Shown: one piece after another, positions 1 to 8,727 of the stretch
Layout: every line of letters begins with the position of its first letter
Numbering within the stretch: position 1 is the first letter of the stretch
Assembly: GCF_001612745.1 (NCBI RefSeq)
Contig: NZ_BDBA01000031.1
Coordinates: forward strand, 24,266-88,265
Source of the DNA: Nocardia amamiensis NBRC 102102
GTDB lineage: Bacteria > Actinomycetota > Actinomycetes > Mycobacteriales > Mycobacteriaceae
Direction: 5' to 3'
DNA: 64,000 nucleotides
The notes under the pieces: model-generated
Seen by the model: only the letters and a program-made list of their open reading frames with translations
Told to the model about the DNA's origin: nothing
The model's database searches: none
Made by a program: the position numbers and the translations under genes

Positions 1-2
1 CT

Positions 3-683
3 GCCGCACTGGCCGCGCGGCACGGTCGCGAGTTCGATCCGAACGTGCTGGTGACCGGCTTCTCCCAGGGCGGTCACGCCGCGATGGCGTTGGGCAAGGC
101 ACTCCAGGCAGGCGCGGTCCCGAGCTTCGGAGTCGCCGCATTGGCCCCGGTCAGCGGCCCATACGACCTGCGTCACGTGCAGACGCGCGCGGCGCTCGAC
201 GGGCAGGTCACCCCGGGCGCGGCGGTCCTGTTCCTGGCCTACTGGATCACATCGATGAATCGGATCCACCACCTCTACGGCAATCCCGCCGAGGTCTTCC
301 AGCAGCCCTACGCCGACCGGGTCGATCAGCTCTTCGACGGCACCAAGAACGAGATCACCATCGTGACCTCGTTGGCGATCACCCCGCTGCGATTGCTGAC
401 CCCTCGCTTCCTGGAGTTGGCCGCAAACCCGACCGGCGCCGCCGCGAGCGCGCTCGAAGACAGCGATGGCACTTGTGACTGGACTCCGCACGTGCCCGTC
501 CACCTCTACGCCGCCACCGGTGACCACGCCGTCCCCTACTCCAACGCCGAGCACTGCCTCCGTGCCCTGCGCAGCGACGACGTCACGCTGCACAACCTGG
601 GCGACGTGGACCACTCCGGCACCGCCAGGGTCGCCATTCCAGAGATTCTCCGCTGGTTCCAACAGCAATTCGCGCCCAGCTGA
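3..683 (+). CDS. Secretory lipase / alpha-beta hydrolase, C-terminal part
   Basis: The open frame runs in from the left edge, so the N-terminus and any signal peptide lie outside the window. The visible 226 codons carry the nucleophile elbow GFSQGGH (GxSxG), an acid region TGDHAVPYSNA near the end and DVDHSGT, which supplies the likely catalytic His. Together these give a Ser-Asp-His triad of the alpha/beta-hydrolase fold. The spacing and the late acid/His pair resemble the secretory lipase family (PF03583) common in Nocardia. An esterase acting on exported lipid esters is inferred; the exact substrate cannot be told. It converges on the next gene, with a hairpin between them. Confidence 0.75.
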   Translation, partial: AALAARHGREFDPNVLVTGFSQGGHAAMALGKALQAGAVPSFGVAALAPVSGPYDLRHVQTRAALDGQVTPGAAVLFLAYWITSMNRIHHLYGNPAEVFQQPYADRVDQLFDGTKNEITIVTSLAITPLRLLTPRFLELAANPTGAAASALEDSDGTCDWTPHVPVHLYAATGDHAVPYSNAEHCLRALRSDDVTLHNLGDVDHSGTARVAIPEILRWFQQQFAPS

Positions 684-879
684 CCGGCGCCGCCGCCCCT
701 GGGTGCGACTCGAGGTCTACAGCCCCGACTCAACCTGCGTGTGCCGGGGCCGCGCGGTGGCGTCGGTCGCCCCGCGTACCAGGCCGTGTCCGGGGCGATT
801 CTTGATCCGACGAAGCGCACCGATGGCTTCTGTCGAGGGAATCGGGCTGCAAGAGATCCGGAGATTTGACCAACCGCAA

Positions 880-914
880 CTCGCGAGCGTCCGCCTCACT
901 GGGACGCTCGCGAG
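880..914. terminator. Hairpin between convergent genes
   Basis: A 13-bp perfect stem CTCGCGAGCGTCC / GGACGCTCGCGAG closes a short loop. It lies just past the stop of the minus-strand cutinase gene and between two convergent genes, so a (possibly bidirectional) terminator is likely. No T-run follows, as is usual in actinobacteria. Confidence 0.6.
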
Positions 915-935
915 CCGATGGATTCGGCGCGGGGG

Positions 936-2645
936 TTAACTCGATGGCCTCGAGGTGGCACTCGTGGTGGTCGGCGCCACCGGTTCGGTTGTCGTTGTAG
1001 TCGGCGCCGTGGTCGTAGTGGGCGGCGCGACCGAAGACGAAGCCGGTGAGGTTGTCACCGGAGCCACCGTCACGCTCGGCGTCTGGGACGACGGCACCGA
1101 TGTCGTCGGGACCGCGCTGGTCGATGCGCCGCTGACCTCGGCCTTCGTAGGGGCAGCGCTGGTGGTCGGTGACGCGCTCGTGTTCTTGGTCGGTTGGCTC
1201 GTCGGCGCCGCCGAGGATGTCGGTGCCACCGAGGATGTCGGTGCCACCGAGGATGTCGCGACCGCCTTGTACGCCGCGGCGAGGTCGGCCGGTTCCGGCT
1301 CGGCTGTCGTGTCGACGGGCTCGCCCGCCTGCGCCCGCTGCGCCAGGTGGGTCAGCCAGGCCGCCGCGTACTCGGCGGAGGTGAGCGGCTTGCCGTTGGC
1401 GGGATCAGCGTCATGCCAGTAGTCGAAGTGGTGACCACTGTGGTTCGGGCCCAGCGTGAGCTTGTACGGGTCGCTCATGATCACGGGGATCGTGTTCTGG
1501 TTCGTCAGGATGAGGCCGATGATCTCGTTCAGCACCTTCTGCGGCAGGTAGGCCAGCGGCGACATCTCGTTGGTCGCGATCGACTCCGCCGTCGCCGGAG
1601 CCTTCGGCTGCTCGCCCGGCTTGTACGCCGGATCCGACACCCTCAGCAGGACTTGGAGAAACGTCTCGTCGCTCTGCATCCAGTTCGGCTGCGACTGAAT
1701 GTCCGCGAACGCCGCGAGGGCGATACGGCTGAGAACAACAGCGACGTCCTGCCCGGTCGCCGGGGTGAGCCCGTCCTTTTCGAGTGCGTCGACATTCAAC
1801 TGCCTGCCCACGTTGACCACCAACTGCAGCAGGGAAATGTTCTCCGGCGCCGAGCAGGTGAGATCGCCATCAGAGCAGAACGACGCGATCTTGCCGTTCA
1901 GCGCACCGAAGTCACCGCTGGTCCCCGGGAGCGCACCCTGACCGGGTACGGGCTTCGCGCCGTTCTGGTACTGCTGGTCGAAGCCGTCGGGATTGCCGAA
2001 CGGGTCCTCTGCGCCGGGGAACGGCCCGTCCCCCGCCGATCGACCCGAGTCGGCGAGGATGACGACACCGACGACATCGGCCGGATCCACGATCCCGTAT
2101 CCGCCGTCCTGGCCGGGCTCCTGATGTCCGATCTTCATCGCGACGCGCCGGACGACGTCGGCGCCCTCGCTGTATCCGACGATGGAGAATTTGGTGTCGG
2201 GGCATGCCTGCGCGATCTCGCGCATCACCTGTTCGGTATTCGCGACACCGGTGGTGACGGCGTCTTCGTAGCTGGCCATATTCGCCGGGTACGCGATGTA
2301 GACAGCAGCATACGAGCCAGGATCGACCGCGCCGGCCGGCGCGTTGACCACCGGATCGACCCACTCGCTGCTGTGGTCACCGGACAGCGCGGCGGGCAAC
2401 GCGTTGCCGTTGGCGTCGACAAGCAGCTTCGTTGTCCCCGCGACCGGAGTGTCCCCGCGACCGGCCACCGAGATGGTCACCATGTCGTGGCACTCCGTGA
2501 CGGATGCCTTGAGTTGCGTGTCCTCGGTGTGCGGCGTCGATGTCAGTGCCAACGAGGCGGCGACGACCGCTGCCACCCCCAACACGGCCGGCGCGACAAC
2601 AGCCGAAGCGATGCGATGTCGCGCGAAGAATTCGCGGAAAGCCAC
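936..2645 (-). CDS. Secreted cutinase-family esterase with Ser/Thr/Pro-rich tail
   Basis: Predicted 569 aa from a GTG start. Residues 1-35 are a basic stretch plus hydrophobic segment, i.e. a signal peptide or anchor. The catalytic domain has GYSEG (GxSxG) and an acid/His region ending around HSGHHFDYWH, as in the cutinase family (PF01083), which in mycolata cleaves polyester or lipid esters. The C-terminal ~110 residues are a low-complexity Ser/Thr/Pro/Ala tail with SSVAPT repeats, probably an extended cell-wall-spanning or glycosylated linker. Most cutinases are about 200-250 aa, so this is a long variant with extra sequence after the catalytic core. It is divergent from the MHS transporter gene, with a 22-bp palindrome between them. 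Confidence 0.8.
   Translation of the reverse strand: MAFREFFARHRIASAVVAPAVLGVAAVVAASLALTSTPHTEDTQLKASVTECHDMVTISVAGRGDTPVAGTTKLLVDANGNALPAALSGDHSSEWVDPVVNAPAGAVDPGSYAAVYIAYPANMASYEDAVTTGVANTEQVMREIAQACPDTKFSIVGYSEGADVVRRVAMKIGHQEPGQDGGYGIVDPADVVGVVILADSGRSAGDGPFPGAEDPFGNPDGFDQQYQNGAKPVPGQGALPGTSGDFGALNGKIASFCSDGDLTCSAPENISLLQLVVNVGRQLNVDALEKDGLTPATGQDVAVVLSRIALAAFADIQSQPNWMQSDETFLQVLLRVSDPAYKPGEQPKAPATAESIATNEMSPLAYLPQKVLNEIIGLILTNQNTIPVIMSDPYKLTLGPNHSGHHFDYWHDADPANGKPLTSAEYAAAWLTHLAQRAQAGEPVDTTAEPEPADLAAAYKAVATSSVAPTSSVAPTSSAAPTSQPTKNTSASPTTSAAPTKAEVSGASTSAVPTTSVPSSQTPSVTVAPVTTSPASSSVAPPTTTTAPTTTTTEPVAPTTTSATSRPSS
1205..1258 (-). repeat. 18-bp tandem repeat coding SSVAPT units
   Basis: About three copies of an 18-bp unit (plus strand GAGGATGTCGGTGCCACC) lie inside the cutinase tail and encode the hexapeptide SSVAPT or SSAAPT. 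Copies are nearly identical, so the count may vary between strains by slippage. Confidence 0.8.
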
Positions 2646-2830
2646 GTCCTATCCCCATTCCATCATCAATCAGCAGACGGACAGGCCCCCCGACGAAGCC
2701 ATGTGCCACCAAGGACGTCGTGGTTGGGCAGGCGGGCGTTACCAGGGCAGATTGTTGATCTCGACAGCACGAGCGAACAGACCTTTCTGTCCGAGGCTTG
2801 TAGTTCGCCCACCCATTGCTCGCGTACAAG

Positions 2831-2852
2831 TTGAATTCGAAGTCAAGTTCAA
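2831..2852. promoter_or_regulatory. 22-bp palindromic operator, copy 1
   Basis: The site begins TTGAATTCGA and ends TCAAGTTCAA, an imperfect palindrome of the form TTGAA-N12-TTCAA. It sits between the divergent cutinase and MHS transporter genes, 69 bp before the transporter ATG. Three related copies occur at 7597, 12877 and 15772. The size and symmetry fit a TetR-type operator; the regulator is not proven. Confidence 0.6.
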
Positions 2853-2920
2853 GTAACGTGCCGCGCACCGACCGTGACCAGCGTCACATCGGCTTCGTCC
2901 CGCCAACTTGGAGATTAAAT

Positions 2921-4276
2921 ATGACTCCGAACACGGATTCCGGCACACCGGATCAAAAGAAATTACGGCGCCTCATGGCCGCTGCCCTGGTGGGAAGTTC
3001 GATCGAATGGTACGACTTCTTCATCTACGGAACGGCTGCTGCCCTGGTGTTCGGCAAGCTGTTCTTTCCCAATGCGTCACCGCTGGTAGGCACGTTGCTG
3101 TCGTTCAGCACATTCTGGGCCGGCTTCATTGCCCGACCGCTGGGCGGCCTGCTGTTCGGGCACGTCGGCGACACGTACGGCCGCAAGCCGGCACTGGTCT
3201 CCTGCCTGATCCTGGTCGCGGCGGCCACCTGTGCGATCGGCATGCTGCCGACCGCGGGCTCGATCGGGGTGGCCGCGCCGATATTGCTCGTTGCCTTGCG
3301 GTTCCTTCAGGGCATCGCCGTGGGTGGCCAGTGGGGCGGGGTCACCCTGCTTCTGACCGAAACCACCAAGCCGAACCGAAGAGGCCAAGCGGGCACCTTC
3401 GGCCAGATGGGCGTGCCGTTCGGCCTGCTGCTCGGCACGGGCGCGTTCCTTCTGGTCGGCGCACTCGTCGAGAAGGCCGACTTCCTGGCCTGGGGTTGGC
3501 GCATCCCGTTCCTGGCCAGCGCCATCCTGTTCTTGGTGGTCTTGTTCATCCAACTCCGCATCGAGGACTCGCCTGAATTCCGCCGGCTCCAGAAGCGTGC
3601 CGACGATGCCTCGGACACGATCGCGCAGGCGCCGATTATCGAAGTGCTGAAGAAGCATTCGAAGAAGGTTCTGCTCGGCGCAGGCCTGCTGTTCGGAACG
3701 AACGCCGTCTTCTACATCAGCATCGCGGGTGTTCTCGACTACGGTGTCCGGGAACTCGGGCTGGGCCGAAACGGCTTGCTGGCGGTCTCCCTGTTCTCCT
3801 CCGCCGTCAGCGTGCCCGTCATCTATCTGTCCGGTTCGTGGTCCGACCGCGTGGGGCGCCGTCCCTTGATGCTCGCCGGCGCGGCGGTCATGGCACTCTG
3901 GGCATTCCCCTTCTTCTGGCTGGTGAACACCGGCTCACTCGCTGCGATTCTGATCGCGACCACGGTCGGTAGCGGCATCGGCTCCGGACTGGTGTACGGC
4001 CCGCTAGCGGCGTACCTCGGTGAACTATTCGAGCCCCGAATCCGCTATTCGGGCATAACGCTGGCCTACCAGCTGGCCGCGATCCTGGTCAGTGGTGGCA
4101 CACCCTTCCTCATGGCCTCGCTGCTGGCGGCGACGGGATCGACCGCCTCGGTCTCCGCTTTCATGATGATCATGGCGCTGTGCACGCTCGGCAGCGCCTG
4201 GGTCCTACCGGAAACCGTTTCGCGCGAGCAGCCCGTGACGACCGGCGGGCATGCCTCCGCATCCGTCACATCCTGA
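2921..4276 (+). CDS. MFS transporter, metabolite:H+ symporter (MHS) type
   Basis: Predicted 451 aa. The ATG at 2921 is chosen over an upstream in-frame start because TTGGAG lies 7 nt before it and the family motif follows at once: SSIEWYDFFIYG, typical of the MHS branch (shikimate, proline/betaine, citrate permeases). About 12 hydrophobic segments are visible, with a G-x-x-x-D-x-x-G-R-K/R loop (GHVGDTYGRKP) after TM2 and a second DRVGRR loop in the other half. It probably imports a small carboxylate or zwitterion by proton symport. The neighbours suggest feeding the nearby acyl-CoA catabolic genes, but the substrate is unknown. Confidence 0.85.
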   Translation: MTPNTDSGTPDQKKLRRLMAAALVGSSIEWYDFFIYGTAAALVFGKLFFPNASPLVGTLLSFSTFWAGFIARPLGGLLFGHVGDTYGRKPALVSCLILVAAATCAIGMLPTAGSIGVAAPILLVALRFLQGIAVGGQWGGVTLLLTETTKPNRRGQAGTFGQMGVPFGLLLGTGAFLLVGALVEKADFLAWGWRIPFLASAILFLVVLFIQLRIEDSPEFRRLQKRADDASDTIAQAPIIEVLKKHSKKVLLGAGLLFGTNAVFYISIAGVLDYGVRELGLGRNGLLAVSLFSSAVSVPVIYLSGSWSDRVGRRPLMLAGAAVMALWAFPFFWLVNTGSLAAILIATTVGSGIGSGLVYGPLAAYLGELFEPRIRYSGITLAYQLAAILVSGGTPFLMASLLAATGSTASVSAFMMIMALCTLGSAWVLPETVSREQPVTTGGHASASVTS

Positions 4277-4288
4277 CCGATCTCGAAC

Positions 4289-4320
4289 GAGCCGGCGATG
4301 TCCTGTGACATCGCCGGCTC
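4289..4320 (+). terminator. Perfect 14-bp hairpin after the MHS transporter
   Basis: GAGCCGGCGATGTC and GACATCGCCGGCTC form a perfect 14-bp stem with the four-base loop CTGT, 12 nt past the transporter stop codon. No T-tract follows. It should separate the transporter transcript from the tetR gene downstream. Confidence 0.8.
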
Positions 4321-4394
4321 CCTATGTTGTCGGTGTTCCGGCCAGATGCGCAGGCGCCGCGGCCACCGAACGCCACGCGCGCAGGTGAGAGACT

Positions 4395-5021
4395 ATGCGA
4401 GTGACCGATGCCGAGGACCGCCCACGCGCGGACGAAACCCGTGCCCGACTACTCGAGGCCGCCGCGATCGCCTTCGCGCAACGAGGCTTCCACGGGTCGA
4501 CGACGCGCGATATCACTTCGCTCGCAGGTTTGAGCACCGCGGCCATCTACGTGCACCACCGTTCCAAGGAAGAACTGCTCTATCAGATCTCGAAAACCGG
4601 TCATCAGGCCACGCTGGATCTCGTGCGTGCCGCCGTCGGCTCGGCCGACGACCCGATCGGTCAATTGATCGCGGTCATGTACGACTTCGCTGAACACCAC
4701 GCCAAGGCCCATGTCATCGCCCGCGTCGTGAACTACGAGATCGCCGCCCTCGACGCGCCGCATCAGCAGGAGATCAAAGATCTGCGCCGCGACATCCACA
4801 GCGAGCTCCGTACCCTTATCGCACGTGGTACCGAGACCGGCGTCTTCGATACGGCGGATCCGCATATGGCCGCTACGGCCCTCTTGTCACTCGGCGTCGA
4901 TATCGCTCGCTGGTATCACGAGGACGGCTCCTGGTCTCCCGAGAACATCGCGAACTTCTACGCAGACCTTGCCCTGCGCATCGTCGGCGCACGTCGACCG
5001 AGTGAGTCGACTTCCCCCTAG
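4395..5021 (+). CDS. TetR family transcriptional regulator
   Basis: Predicted 208 aa. An N-terminal helix-turn-helix spans about residues 15-62 (ETRARLLEAAAIAFAQRGF...TTRDITSLAGLSTAAIYVHHRSKEELL), the classic TetR layout. The long all-helical C-terminal half should bind a ligand; the sequence resembles regulators of lipid or acyl-CoA catabolism, but no ligand can be named. It is one of two TetR genes bracketing the catabolic cluster and is separated by terminators on both sides, so it is transcribed alone. It could read the shared 22-bp palindrome, although no copy lies at its own promoter. Confidence 0.85.
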   Translation: MRVTDAEDRPRADETRARLLEAAAIAFAQRGFHGSTTRDITSLAGLSTAAIYVHHRSKEELLYQISKTGHQATLDLVRAAVGSADDPIGQLIAVMYDFAEHHAKAHVIARVVNYEIAALDAPHQQEIKDLRRDIHSELRTLIARGTETGVFDTADPHMAATALLSLGVDIARWYHEDGSWSPENIANFYADLALRIVGARRPSESTSP

Positions 5022-5041
5022 GAACGGGTCCTACCAAAACA

Positions 5042-5091
5042 ACATCGCGGCGCAGAAGACGGGCTTGGCCCGCCATTCTGCACCGCGATGT
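5042..5091. terminator. Long hairpin between convergent genes
   Basis: ACATCGCGG-C-GCAGAA and ATTCTGC-A-CCGCGATGT pair over about 16 bp with one mismatch; an inner GGGC/GCCC extends the stem. It lies between the convergent tetR (plus) and CurA-like (minus) genes, a good place for a two-way terminator. Confidence 0.75.
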
Positions 5092-5135
5092 CGTCAGTAC
5101 GAACTCGCCCCACGGTCGGCCCGTGGGCGCCCTCG

Positions 5136-6137
5136 TCACAGAGCGAGTACGAGCTTTCCCGTGTTCGCTCCCGTGAACAGCATGTCGAGCGTCTCGGCGA
5201 ACCGCGGGATCCCGCCCTCGACGATGTGCTCCATGCTCTTGATGCGGCCGTCGGCCAGCCACTCGGAAATCTCGCTGATCGCCTCACCGTATCGATCGGC
5301 ATAGTCGAACACCACGAACCCTGTCATTGATGCCCGGAAGACCAGCAGCGACATGTACCGGGAAGGCCCTGGCGGCAGCTTGTCCGCGTTGTACGCCGAT
5401 ATCGCACCGCAGATCACCACCCGGGCGCCGCGCCGGAGATTGGCGAGCGCGGCATCGAGAATGTCCCCGCCGACATTGTCGAAGTACACGTCGATCCCCT
5501 CGGGGGCGACTTCGCGCAGCCGTCGCATGACGTCCTCGTTGCGGTAGTCGATCGCCGCGTCGAACCCGAGCTCTTCGGTCAGCACACGGCATTTCTCCGC
5601 GCCGCCCGCGATGCCGATCACCGTCGCACCCTTGGCCTTCGCGATCTGGCCCGCGACGCTGCCGACCGCACCGGCCGCCGCTGACACCACGACAGTGTCC
5701 CCGCTGCGCAGCTTGCCGACCTCGAGCAGGCCGAAATACGCGGTCATCCCAGGCATTCCGAGGGTGCTGAGCCAGGTCGGCCCCGCTGCGACGCCGAGAT
5801 CCACCCGCTGCACATTCCGGCCGTCGCTGATCGCGTACTCGGTCACTCCGAACGTGCCGCTCACGGTGTCCCCGACCGCGAAGTCCGGATGCGCGGACTC
5901 GACAACGGTCGCGATGTCCAGTGATCGCATGACCTCTCCGATGCCCACCGGCGGCACATACGAACGCACATCGTTCAACCAGCCACGCATGGCCGGGTCG
6001 AGCGAGATGTAGTCGATCTTCACCAGAATCTGGCCGGCCGTGATGGCGGGCAGCTCCTCGGTCGTGAGACTCCAGGTGTCCGCGTCGATTTTCCCGGAGG
6101 GCCTTTTGGCGAGCCGCACCTGTTGGGTCTTTGTCAC
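5136..6137 (-). CDS. CurA/LTB4DH-like NADP-dependent oxidoreductase
   Basis: Predicted 333 aa from GTG at 6137, chosen because GAGGAAA lies 6 nt upstream and the usual N-terminus TKTQQVRLAKRPSG follows. This is a zinc-free medium-chain dehydrogenase/reductase. The nucleotide-binding motif AAAGAVGSVAGQIAKAKGA is near residue 155, and the N-terminal LDPAMRGWL and late VGGDILDAAL segments are typical of the curcumin / leukotriene B4 / alkenal reductase group. It probably reduces an enone or 2-alkenoyl double bond with NADPH. It lies 23 bp after the acyl-CoA dehydrogenase gene and is likely co-transcribed with it. Confidence 0.8.
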   Translation of the reverse strand: MTKTQQVRLAKRPSGKIDADTWSLTTEELPAITAGQILVKIDYISLDPAMRGWLNDVRSYVPPVGIGEVMRSLDIATVVESAHPDFAVGDTVSGTFGVTEYAISDGRNVQRVDLGVAAGPTWLSTLGMPGMTAYFGLLEVGKLRSGDTVVVSAAAGAVGSVAGQIAKAKGATVIGIAGGAEKCRVLTEELGFDAAIDYRNEDVMRRLREVAPEGIDVYFDNVGGDILDAALANLRRGARVVICGAISAYNADKLPPGPSRYMSLLVFRASMTGFVVFDYADRYGEAISEISEWLADGRIKSMEHIVEGGIPRFAETLDMLFTGANTGKLVLAL

Positions 6138-6160
6138 GTGTTTCCTCTCGTTGCCAGTGG

Positions 6161-7384
6161 TCACGCGCTCCGGCCCCAAGAGGGATCCCGGCGGCGCAAT
6201 TCCATCTGTGCGATCGTGCGCTTGTGCACCTCGTCGGGGCCGTCGGCCAGACGCAAAGTCCGTTGGAGGGCATACATGTTCGCCAACGGGAAATCGTCGG
6301 AAACGCCACCGCCGCCGTGCACCTGTATCGCCCGGTCGATCACCTTCAGGGCGGCCTGAGGTGCCGCCACCTTGATCGCCGCAATCTCGATGCGCGCGTT
6401 GCGATTTCCCACCGTGTCCATGAGGTATGCCGCCTTCAGGGTCAGCAGGCGGGCCATTTCGATCTCGATGCGCGACTCGGCGATCCAGTCCTGGATATTG
6501 GCGCGGTTGGCCACCGGCTCGCCGAATGTCGTTCGCGCCTGCGCGCGATCGATCATCAGATCCAGCGCGCGTTCGGCCATTCCGATCGACCGCATGCAGT
6601 GGTGGATCCGGCCGGGTCCCAGCCGTGCCTGGCTGATCATGAACCCGTCACCCTCGCCGGCCAGCAGTGCCGTTCGCGGCACCCGGACATTCTCGAACAG
6701 GACCTCGGCGTGCCCTTCCCTGTCCTGGTAGCCGAATACCGGAAGGTTGCGCAGGACGGTGACCCCGGGCGTGTCGATCGGGACGACCATCATGCTCTGC
6801 TGGCGATGCGGTGGCGCCGCGGGATCGGTTTTGCCCATCACGATCAGCACCTTGCAGTTCTTGTGCAGGGCGTTGGAAGTCCACCATTTCCTGCCGTTGA
6901 GGACGTACTCGTCCCCGTCTCGCTCCATCCGCAACTGGATATTGGTGGCGTCGGAACTGGCGACGTCCGGCTCGGTCATCCCGAACGCCGACGCGATCGT
7001 GCCGTCCAGCAGCGGCTGGAGCCACGTCTCCTTGTGTTCGGCAGTGCCGAAAAGGGTGAGCACTTCCATGTTGCCGGTATCCGGGGCATTGCAGTTGGTG
7101 GCTTCGGGAGCCAGGTGCACGCTGCGGCCCATGATTTCGGCCAGCGGCGCGTATTCCAGGTTGGTCAGGCCCGGCCCCCACTCCGGATGTGGGTGAAACA
7201 GATTCCACAGACCGCGCTTCCTCGCCTCGGTCTTGAGCTCCTCCAGAATCGGCGGGTGGAAATGCGGATCACCGGATTCCTGCATCTGCGCTTCGTAGAC
7301 CGGCTCGGCGGGGTAGACGTGCTCGTCCATGAAGGCGAGCAGGTCTTCCTGGTATTTGCGGCCTTTATCGGAAAGCTCGAACAT
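6161..7384 (-). CDS. Acyl-CoA dehydrogenase, ACAD10/11-like
   Basis: Predicted 407 aa, full length for the family. The FAD/substrate signature [15 protein letters not shown] and the late motif [40 protein letters not shown] are clear. Sequence features such as [13 protein letters not shown] and [21 protein letters not shown] match the dehydrogenase half of ACAD10/ACAD11 and bacterial LvaC-type enzymes rather than beta-oxidation FadE proteins. In that group the enzyme acts on 4-phosphoacyl-CoA made by an APH-fold kinase and releases phosphate. A kinase of just that type is the adjacent upstream gene. A 22-bp palindrome precedes the gene. General class is certain; the 4-hydroxyacyl role is inferred. 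Confidence 0.85.
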   Translation of the reverse strand: MFELSDKGRKYQEDLLAFMDEHVYPAEPVYEAQMQESGDPHFHPPILEELKTEARKRGLWNLFHPHPEWGPGLTNLEYAPLAEIMGRSVHLAPEATNCNAPDTGNMEVLTLFGTAEHKETWLQPLLDGTIASAFGMTEPDVASSDATNIQLRMERDGDEYVLNGRKWWTSNALHKNCKVLIVMGKTDPAAPPHRQQSMMVVPIDTPGVTVLRNLPVFGYQDREGHAEVLFENVRVPRTALLAGEGDGFMISQARLGPGRIHHCMRSIGMAERALDLMIDRAQARTTFGEPVANRANIQDWIAESRIEIEMARLLTLKAAYLMDTVGNRNARIEIAAIKVAAPQAALKVIDRAIQVHGGGGVSDDFPLANMYALQRTLRLADGPDEVHKRTIAQMELRRRDPSWGRSA

Positions 7385-7596
7385 CGGGCTCCTTCGCTCA
7401 ATGATGGGTTGCGCACTGATGCGGCGGTGGCATTGCGGATGACCTCATTGCGATGCCTCCTCGCCGCAGGACTCGCCGGACAGGCTGATCACGGCTGCCT
7501 CGATGAGGTCGGGGTACCCGTACAGCACGTCGTCGGACAGGCGACGCCGATCATCCGAGCCCTCCCTCTTGGTCTAGCCGGTACTCGCACCATAAT

Positions 7597-7618
7597 TGAA
7601 ACTGGCGTCAACTTCAAT
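7597..7618. promoter_or_regulatory. 22-bp palindromic operator, copy 2
   Basis: The site reads TTGAAACTGG-CG-TCAACTTCAA by halves. It lies in the 302-bp gap between the kinase and acyl-CoA dehydrogenase genes, 213 bp before the dehydrogenase ATG, so the dehydrogenase-CurA pair appears to have its own controlled promoter. Nothing else is visible in this gap. Confidence 0.65.
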
Positions 7619-7686
7619 TCTGGGACTTGTCCCCACTCATCGAAGCGGATCGGGCGTCACATCGTCGCGGACCGCGTGGTCGCTTG

Positions 7687-8727
7687 TCAGCGATAGTCCT
7701 CCGACAGATACGCGATTCCGGCCTGTAGGAGCGGTTCGACGGCATCTCCCAGGTGCTCGAAGCCAGGCCCCACGGTCTTGCCGTGGATGTGGCGGTAATG
7801 GATGCCCTCACTGATCACGGCGAGCTTGAACGCGGCAAGTCCGAGGTAGAACCCGATCCGGCTCAAGTCGCGGTGGCTTCGCTGCGCGTACCGCTCCAGC
7901 AACTCGGATTCACCAAGGAATCCCGGTGCCGACGCGACATCGGTGACCACGGGAATGCCCAGCTCGCCGGAACGCAAGTAGACCATGAGCAACGCGACAT
8001 CGGTCAGCGGATCGCCGATGGTCGCCATCTCCCAGTCGATGACAGCGGCCACTCGGTCGCGTGAGTCGACGAGAATATTGTCGAGCCGGTAATCGCCGTG
8101 CACGATCCCGGTGGGCGATTGCTCCGGTTGGTTCCGGGCAAGCAGATCATGCAGTTTCGCCGCCGAGGGAAGGTCTCGGCTTCGTGACGCGTCCAACTGA
8201 TTCTTCCAACGCCGGACCTGCCGTTCGAGGAAGCCCTCCGGGCGGCCGAAATCGCCGAGTCCGACGGCGGCGGGGTCGACCGCGTGGAGAGCGGCAAGGG
8301 TGTCGATCAGTCCGGTCGCGATCACCCGGGTCCGGTCCACGCCCAGGGCCGCCAGTTCGTCCGACGAGCGGTACGGCGTGCCGACGACGTGTTCCATGAC
8401 GTAGAACGGCGCACCGATGACCTCTGCGTCCGCGCACAGGGCGTAGGTGATAGGGACCGGGACATCGGTGTCGGCCAGCGCGTTCATGACGCGGTATTCC
8501 CGCCCCATGTCGTGCGCGGTCGCCAGCACATGGCCGAGCGGCGGACGCCGCACGATCCAGTTCGATGTCCCGTCGGTGACCTCGTAGGTCAGATTCGATT
8601 TACCGCCTGCGATCAGTCGCCCGTCCAGCGGGCCCGCGACCAGGCCCGGGGAGGCGTCGGCGAGCCATGCTGCCAGGCGATGCAGGTCGAGACCGGGTAG
8701 GTCCGAAGAGTCCTGCTCCGTGGGCAT
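7687..8727 (-). CDS. APH-fold phosphotransferase (ACAD10/11 kinase-domain type)
   Basis: Predicted 346 aa. The ATG at 8727 overlaps the MaoC stop codon (TGATG), so translation is coupled. Motifs are a glycine loop GGKSNLTYEV (41-50), the catalytic HGDYRLDN (210-217) and the metal-binding VIDWEMATIGDP (229-240). The segment IVRRPPLGHVLATAHDMGREYRV is characteristic of the acyl-CoA-directed kinases fused to ACADs in ACAD10/ACAD11, and of LvaA, which phosphorylates the 4-hydroxyl of 4-hydroxyacyl-CoA. It is unlikely to be an aminoglycoside resistance kinase in this setting. Substrate assignment rests on family and neighbour genes. Confidence 0.8.
   Translation of the reverse strand: MPTEQDSSDLPGLDLHRLAAWLADASPGLVAGPLDGRLIAGGKSNLTYEVTDGTSNWIVRRPPLGHVLATAHDMGREYRVMNALADTDVPVPITYALCADAEVIGAPFYVMEHVVGTPYRSSDELAALGVDRTRVIATGLIDTLAALHAVDPAAVGLGDFGRPEGFLERQVRRWKNQLDASRSRDLPSAAKLHDLLARNQPEQSPTGIVHGDYRLDNILVDSRDRVAAVIDWEMATIGDPLTDVALLMVYLRSGELGIPVVTDVASAPGFLGESELLERYAQRSHRDLSRIGFYLGLAAFKLAVISEGIHYRHIHGKTVGPGFEHLGDAVEPLLQAGIAYLSEDYR

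Noticed and set aside
1194..2834. 546-codon plus-strand open frame opposite the cutinase gene
   Set aside because: Arg-rich antisense shadow of a GC-rich gene; no motifs, and the minus-strand frame encodes a recognisable enzyme.
4298..4693. 131-codon plus-strand frame at the start of tetR
   Set aside because: Overlaps the terminator hairpin and the HTH-coding frame; Arg-rich composition.
6131..7696. 521-codon plus-strand open frame over the ACAD gene
   Set aside because: Antisense shadow; the ACAD frame has full family motifs.
7687..8727. Aminoglycoside resistance kinase
   Set aside because: The APH fold is shared, but the motifs and neighbours are those of acyl-CoA-linked kinases.
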